NCBI GenBank assembly: GCA_025457905.1
Contig: JALOTM010000013.1
Span: forward strand, 1 to 9,971
Direction of reading: 5' to 3'
Source of the DNA: Methanomassiliicoccales archaeon
Lineage (GTDB): Archaea; Thermoplasmatota; Thermoplasmata; Methanomassiliicoccales; UBA472
Length of the DNA stretch: 9,971 nucleotides
Part shown: positions 6,711-9,971 of the stretch, piece by piece
Layout of the letters: the number at the start of each line of letters is the position of its first letter
How positions within the stretch are numbered: position 1 is the stretch's first letter
Notes under the pieces: generated by a model
Seen by the model: the letters and a program-made list of their open reading frames with translations, nothing else
Database searches by the model: none
Told to the model about the DNA's origin: nothing
Program-made: the position numbers and the translations under genes

Positions 6711-7409
6711 GTGCGCACCTTCATCCAGAATTTCGACGAGGTGCTGCAGGGAGGCATACCCAAGGGACAGGTCGTCCTGATCACCGGCACGCCAGGTACC
6801 ATGAAGTCCTCTCTGTGCTACAGCCTCATCTACCAGAACGCCCTGAACAACAAGGTCAAGAGCGTCTACATGACCCTCGAGCAATCGAGGGAGAACCTCC
6901 TGCAGCAGATGCACGCCATGGGCATGGACAAGGAGGAGGCCAAGGAGTACGTGCACATCCTTGACCTGGGCCTGATCCGCAAGTCCCTGACGCAGCTGAG
7001 CGCCAAGGGGACGTGGCTGCAGGTCTTCAAGATGTACGCCGAGTCCCTGAAGCACTCGCTGGGCTACGAGATCCTCATCGTGGACTCCCTGGACGTGCTG
7101 GAGATGGCCGCGCAGCTGGGGGAGAACCGCCGCACCGAGCTCTTCTACCTTTTCGAGTGGCTGCGCAACCTGGGGATAACCACCTTCCTGATTTCGGAGA
7201 CCTCGCCGGAGCAGATGTTCCAGAACAAGTATGACGAGGGCTACCTCGCGGACGGGGTGATATCGCTCAAGCTGCACGAGCTGGGCGAGACGGACATCCA
7301 GAGGCGCATCCGCACCGTGAAGATGCGCTCCACCAACCATAAGACCGGGTACTTCTCGCTGCTCTTCAGCGAGGGCACGTTCCGCGCCACCCAGGTCATC
7401 ACCGAGTAG
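6711..7409 (+). CDS. KaiC-like (RAD55-type) RecA-fold ATPase, short form 2
   Basis: This 232-residue ATPase is a close paralogue of the first KaiC-like gene. It has P-loop GTPGTMKSS (26-34), Glu57 in YMTLEQSREN, Walker B ILIVDSLD (121-128, Asp125), RRTELFYLFEWLR (140-152) and the KMRSTNH segment (204-210). It shares the Met-for-Gly change in the P-loop. The annotated start is GTG 6711, but a CTG at 6696, 6 nt after a strong GGAGGAGG, would add five residues and bring the N-terminus to a length like that of the first paralogue. The 99-nt gap from the middle gene contains a promoter-like element, so this gene may be expressed alone or with the other two. Function is unknown. Signalling or regulation through ATP-dependent oligomer change is the usual idea for this family. 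Confidence 0.85.
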   Translation: MRTFIQNFDEVLQGGIPKGQVVLITGTPGTMKSSLCYSLIYQNALNNKVKSVYMTLEQSRENLLQQMHAMGMDKEEAKEYVHILDLGLIRKSLTQLSAKGTWLQVFKMYAESLKHSLGYEILIVDSLDVLEMAAQLGENRRTELFYLFEWLRNLGITTFLISETSPEQMFQNKYDEGYLADGVISLKLHELGETDIQRRIRTVKMRSTNHKTGYFSLLFSEGTFRATQVITE

Positions 7410-7472
7410 GGACGGCACGAGCGCCATCCGGCCGTAGGCCCCTCATCGAGGTGTTGCATTGGGTCATTTCGT

Positions 7473-7553
7473 ATGGCGATCGAGCGCACAAGCGAGCTGA
7501 GCGATCTGCCGGAGCTGGTCCGAGGGTCCCGGCAGGCCGGGCTTGAGGTCTAG
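7473..7553 (+). CDS. Possible 26-codon small ORF
   Basis: An ATG at 7473 opens 26 codons ending in TAG at 7551-7553, in the gap between the third KaiC-like gene and the convergent helicase gene. Its codons (many GAG, CTG, GTC, CGC) look like those of the neighbours and its product would be acidic and soluble. There is no ribosome site at good spacing; GAGGTG at 7449-7454 is 18 nt away. It could equally be chance or a worn remnant. I do not recognise it. Confidence 0.15.
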   Translation: MAIERTSELSDLPELVRGSRQAGLEV

Positions 7554-7559
7554 GACCTC
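7528..7559. repeat. Two short inverted repeats at the convergent gene ends
   Basis: CCCGGC/GCCGGG (7528-7533 and 7536-7541) and GAGGTC/GACCTC (7545-7550 and 7554-7559) are adjacent inverted repeats. The second is centred on the helicase stop codon. Stems are only 5-6 bp with tiny loops and no T-run follows, so a role in RNA end formation between the convergent genes is only a guess. Confidence 0.25.
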
Positions 7560-9628
7560 CCCCGGCCCCGGAAGAAGAGCTGGACCTCCTCCACCGGGGC
7601 AGAGGAGGCCCGCATCTCCATGTACTTGGCGAAGAACCTGGCCCTCTTGTCCAGGATCACGGCGGCGCCCACGTCCCTCTCCGTGCGGATGAGGCGCCCG
7701 ATGGCCTGCGCCATCTTGCGGTAGGCGGGAACGACGGAGGCGTACTCCCTTCCCCTCTGCTCTCCGAAGCGGCGCGCGCAATAGGCCTCCAGTGCCTTCT
7801 GCGGCACCGAGGGGGGAGGGTAGGGGATTCCCACCACAATGACCATCTCCAGGTCCTCCTCGGGGAAGTCCAGCCCCTCGGCCACCCTCCCCTGCGCCGT
7901 GGCCATGAGCACCCCTTTGACCCGGCCAGACTTGAACTGCTCCACCATCCTCATGAGGCGGTCCTGGGGCATGCCCTGCTCCTCCTTGAACACCGGCACC
8001 ATGAGCTCCTCCTCCAGGCCCTTCTCGCACAGGCGCCGCATGAGCGCGTACGAGGGGAAGAGCACCAGGGTCCGGCGCCTCGTGCTCCTGACCAGGCTCA
8101 CGATGTGCGACTTCAGGCGGCGCATGTTGGACTCGTCCCCCCTGGCGGTGTACTCGGTGGTAACATCGTCGGCGTACAGGATGAGCCGGTTCTCCTTGGG
8201 GAAGGGCGAGTCATAGGCCATCTGGGAGGCGTCCGCCAGCCCGGCCAGGTCCGCGTACTGCTGCAGGGGGCGCAGGGTGCCGGACATGTGCACGCTGGCA
8301 TGGCACTCCTGGAAGATCCTCAAGGCGCCAGCGGGGTCCAGGCAGTAGGCGTTGAGGGAGGGGGGCAGCGAGTCCCTGGCGTACTTGCGGTAGCGCGAGG
8401 GGGGAGCGGTGGTCCAGCGGAAGAGCGCCTCGCCCAGGGCCAGGGCCGCGGAGCGGGGGGCCTCGTCCCTCTTGGTCCGGGCCTGGACGATGGCCTCCCC
8501 CTGGGCCATCAGCCTCTGCCCCAGGTCGCTGAGCTCGTCCTTCTCCAATCCCAGCTTCGAGGACAGCTGGCCCTCGAGCTCCTCCGGCTCTAGCCCGGCC
8601 TCCTTGCGCTGGTCCTCGCCGGCGACCTTGGAGAGGGAGGCGATGCTATCCTCCAACGCCGCGCACAGGTCCTCCATCCTCACGCCCTGCGCCAGCTTGG
8701 CGTTGCCGAAGGCCCTGGCCTCCTTCTGCACCGCCGCCACCAGCTCGGTGGTCATCTCCAGGCTCTCCGCTTCCCGGGCGAAATCGATGAGGTTGTGCGC
8801 CTCGTCCACGATGATGGCGCACTGCGCCGGCTCCAGGCCCAGCATCTCGAAGAAAGTGTCCCTCACATCCGGTGATACCACATAGGGGTAGGAGGTCACG
8901 ATGACCTGCGCCTCCGCGGTCCGGTCCTTCATGGCCTCGTAGGCGCACGCGCCCCTGTCCTCGCAGAAGGCCATGAACTCCTCGGCGGTGGGCAGGGAGC
9001 GGAGGCAGAACTGCCGGTACTCCTCGAGGTCGTCCCTCATGTAATTTTCGAAGAAGGTGCAGCCATCGCCCTGGCCGGTCATGCTCCGCTTCTTGCGTTG
9101 CTCGCAGGATCGCGCCAAATCCCCGCTATCGACGTCCTCCAGCAGATGGTGGCGCAGCAACATGCAGCCGTGCGCCCGCCCCTGGAAGGCCAGCCCCCTC
9201 ACCGGGGCCATCCTGTCGATCTCCCGGAGCTCGAGCATCACCTGCCGCGACTGCGAGTTGGTGCGGGTGACGTAGATCAGCTTCATCTCGTTGGGGATGC
9301 AGTACTCCAAGGCGCCTGCGAGGGCGCACACCGTCTTGCCCGAGCCGGTGCCGCTCTCGATCACCGCGCTCCCCCCGGACATCATGGTGCGGAAGACCAG
9401 GCTCATCATCTCCAGCTGGTTCCGCCTCGGCTCGTAGGGGAAGTACTTGGGGGCGATGCGCCCCTTGGCCGTGCTTCTGGATGCTCCCCTTCCCCCATCG
9501 GGTTCCACCTTGGCCCTGGCCCCGTCCTTCTGCGCGCCGCCGCTGACCACCCCGCACTTGGGGCAGACCATGCGGTCCTTGCGGAGCTGCATTAGCGAGC
9601 GGCAGCGCGGGCAGAAGAGGATGGCCAT
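7550..9628 (-). CDS. XPD/Rad3-family iron-sulfur DNA helicase with N-terminal zinc ribbon
   Basis: This 692-residue SF2 helicase is of the XPD/DinG group. Motifs from the ATG at 9628 are FPYEPRRNQ (63-71), Walker A SGTGSGKT (92-99), four cysteines fit for the [4Fe-4S] domain (C155, C175, C190, C228, the last in CAYE), DEAH box (275-278), SGT motif (449-451) and motif VI QAIGRLIR (641-648). The segment between DEAH and SGT (about 285-440) is the expected Arch region. Archaeal XPD unwinds DNA 5' to 3' in repair-type work. The extra part is a zinc ribbon (C6, C9, C22, C25) and a basic linker before the helicase core. ATG 9628 is chosen over an in-frame upstream start at 9718: the zinc ribbon begins there, and a TATA box lies 26 bp upstream, which suggests a leaderless mRNA. 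The gene is monocistronic and convergent to the KaiC-like cluster. A DinG-type label is the alternative. Confidence 0.9.
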   Translation of the reverse strand: MAILFCPRCRSLMQLRKDRMVCPKCGVVSGGAQKDGARAKVEPDGGRGASRSTAKGRIAPKYFPYEPRRNQLEMMSLVFRTMMSGGSAVIESGTGSGKTVCALAGALEYCIPNEMKLIYVTRTNSQSRQVMLELREIDRMAPVRGLAFQGRAHGCMLLRHHLLEDVDSGDLARSCEQRKKRSMTGQGDGCTFFENYMRDDLEEYRQFCLRSLPTAEEFMAFCEDRGACAYEAMKDRTAEAQVIVTSYPYVVSPDVRDTFFEMLGLEPAQCAIIVDEAHNLIDFAREAESLEMTTELVAAVQKEARAFGNAKLAQGVRMEDLCAALEDSIASLSKVAGEDQRKEAGLEPEELEGQLSSKLGLEKDELSDLGQRLMAQGEAIVQARTKRDEAPRSAALALGEALFRWTTAPPSRYRKYARDSLPPSLNAYCLDPAGALRIFQECHASVHMSGTLRPLQQYADLAGLADASQMAYDSPFPKENRLILYADDVTTEYTARGDESNMRRLKSHIVSLVRSTRRRTLVLFPSYALMRRLCEKGLEEELMVPVFKEEQGMPQDRLMRMVEQFKSGRVKGVLMATAQGRVAEGLDFPEEDLEMVIVVGIPYPPPSVPQKALEAYCARRFGEQRGREYASVVPAYRKMAQAIGRLIRTERDVGAAVILDKRARFFAKYMEMRASSAPVEEVQLFFRGRGRS

Positions 9629-9650
9629 GCCCCCTGCCAGAGGGCCACCG

Positions 9651-9658
9651 GTATATGC
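9651..9658 (-). promoter_or_regulatory. TATA box of the helicase gene
   Basis: On the minus strand GCATATAC is centred about 26-27 bp upstream of ATG 9628. This places the transcription start at or next to the ATG, as in leaderless archaeal genes. It argues against the longer reading frame that begins at 9718. Confidence 0.55.
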
Positions 9659-9723
9659 AGATTTCGCGAGACCTCCTTGACTCCGGGCGCTGGCCGCGGT
9701 CGGGGCGCGGCAGACCATTAAGG

Positions 9724-9730
9724 CTTAATA
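9724..9730 (+). promoter_or_regulatory. TATA-like box of the tRNA gene
   Basis: CTTAATA is centred 33 bp upstream of the first base of the mature tRNA. This gives a transcription start about 5-8 nt before the tRNA, consistent with an archaeal tRNA promoter whose short leader is removed by RNase P. Confidence 0.45.
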
Positions 9731-9759
9731 CCACCTGCTCGTTTTTGTCGCTACCACTC

Positions 9760-9832
9760 GGGCTCATGGTCTAGCGGTTATGACGTTTGCCTCACACGCA
9801 GAAGGTCGCCGGTTCGAATCCGGCTGAGCCCA
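9760..9832 (+). tRNA. tRNA-Val (anticodon CAC)
   Basis: A complete 73-nt cloverleaf can be drawn. The acceptor stem is 9760-9766 with 9825-9831 (GGGCTCA/TGAGCCC, perfect). The D stem is GTC/GAC (9769-9771 with 9782-9784). The anticodon stem is 9786-9790 with 9798-9802, containing one G-T pair. The anticodon loop is CTCACAC with CAC at 9793-9795. The variable loop is AGGTC, and the T stem is GCCGG/CCGGC around TTCGAAT (9813-9819). The discriminator base is A at 9832. CAC reads the valine codon GTG. There is no intron and no encoded CCA (the next bases are CTC). Confidence 0.95.
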
Positions 9833-9876
9833 CTCATATTCTTATCAAAACGCATTCGGTCGCCTCCCGCAAAGTG

Positions 9877-9882
9877 CAATAA
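9877..9882 (+). promoter_or_regulatory. TATA-like box of the right-edge gene
   Basis: CAATAA is centred about 27 bp upstream of ATG 9907. This fits a leaderless transcript starting at that ATG, the same arrangement as the helicase gene. The match is weak. Confidence 0.3.
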
Positions 9883-9906
9883 CTCCCGGCACCTCTCCCC
9901 CTCCGG

Positions 9907-9971
9907 ATGCATGGACAAGGCGCTTTCGAGCGGATGGAAGCATTCTCCACCGAGAGGCTGATGGTGCGGAA
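9907..9971 (+). CDS. Start of a probable GNAT N-acetyltransferase (partial)
   Basis: Only about 21 codons are in the window and the frame stays open to the right edge. The visible residues include FSTERLMVR, which matches the first strand of RimJ/RimL-type GNAT acetyltransferases (consensus TERLxLR). These transfer an acetyl group from acetyl-CoA to protein N-termini or small amines. Start choices are ATG 9907, with a TATA-like box 27 bp upstream, or ATG 9934, which would place TERL eight residues from the N-terminus as is common in the family. The call rests on a short motif. Confidence 0.45.
   Translation, partial: MHGQGAFERMEAFSTERLMVR

Noticed and set aside
7410..7470. Possible hairpin terminator after the third KaiC-like gene (ACGGC/GCCGT)
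   Set aside because: The stem is only 5 bp with a long loop and no T-run follows; archaea do not need such hairpins.
1..9971. CRISPR array, insertion sequence or integration site, including at the tRNA-Val 3' end
   Set aside because: No regularly spaced repeats, transposase frame or duplicated tRNA 3' end were seen, and all genes share similar codon use.

Overview
The window looks like euryarchaeal chromosomal DNA of high G+C. The evidence is a heterodisulfide-reductase-type iron-sulfur protein next to an MvhD-type protein, an XPD/Rad3-type iron-sulfur helicase, a group of archaeal KaiC-like (RAD55-type) ATPases, and TATA-like boxes about 27 bp upstream of two probable leaderless starts (the helicase and the gene at the right edge). 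The mix fits a GC-rich Thermoplasmatota lineage such as a relative of Methanomassiliicoccales. That assignment is inference; no marker gene here decides it. Five of ten complete genes end in TAG, so TAG appears to be an ordinary stop.

Layout from left to right. Positions 1-624 (+) hold a small two-helix membrane protein and a winged-helix protein, probably co-transcribed. Positions 601-2212 (-) hold a two-gene redox unit: an MvhD-like [2Fe-2S] protein followed by an HdrC/HdrB-type fusion (HdrD-like), with overlapping reading frames and no HdrA. Positions 2255-3445 (-) hold a protein with an amidotransferase-like BPL_N domain and an unrecognised C-terminal extension, ending in a poly-T terminator. 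Divergent from it, 3556-4260 (+) encodes an NrdG2-type radical SAM activase. Positions 4366-7409 (+) encode three tandem KaiC-like ATPases. The first and third are short and very alike. The middle one adds a zinc ribbon, a Pro/Ala-rich linker and a long coiled coil. Convergent to them, 7550-9628 (-) encodes an XPD-family helicase with an extra N-terminal zinc ribbon. A tRNA-Val (CAC) gene follows at 9760-9832 (+), and the first codons of a probable GNAT acetyltransferase run off the right edge.

The part most worth attention is the KaiC-like cluster: three paralogues with the same unusual P-loop (Met where Gly normally precedes the Lys), one carrying a scaffold-like N-terminus. They may form a mixed assembly or a signalling module, but the sequence does not show the partner or output. 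The genome is compact: the longest non-coding stretch is about 140 nt, so there is no large empty region.
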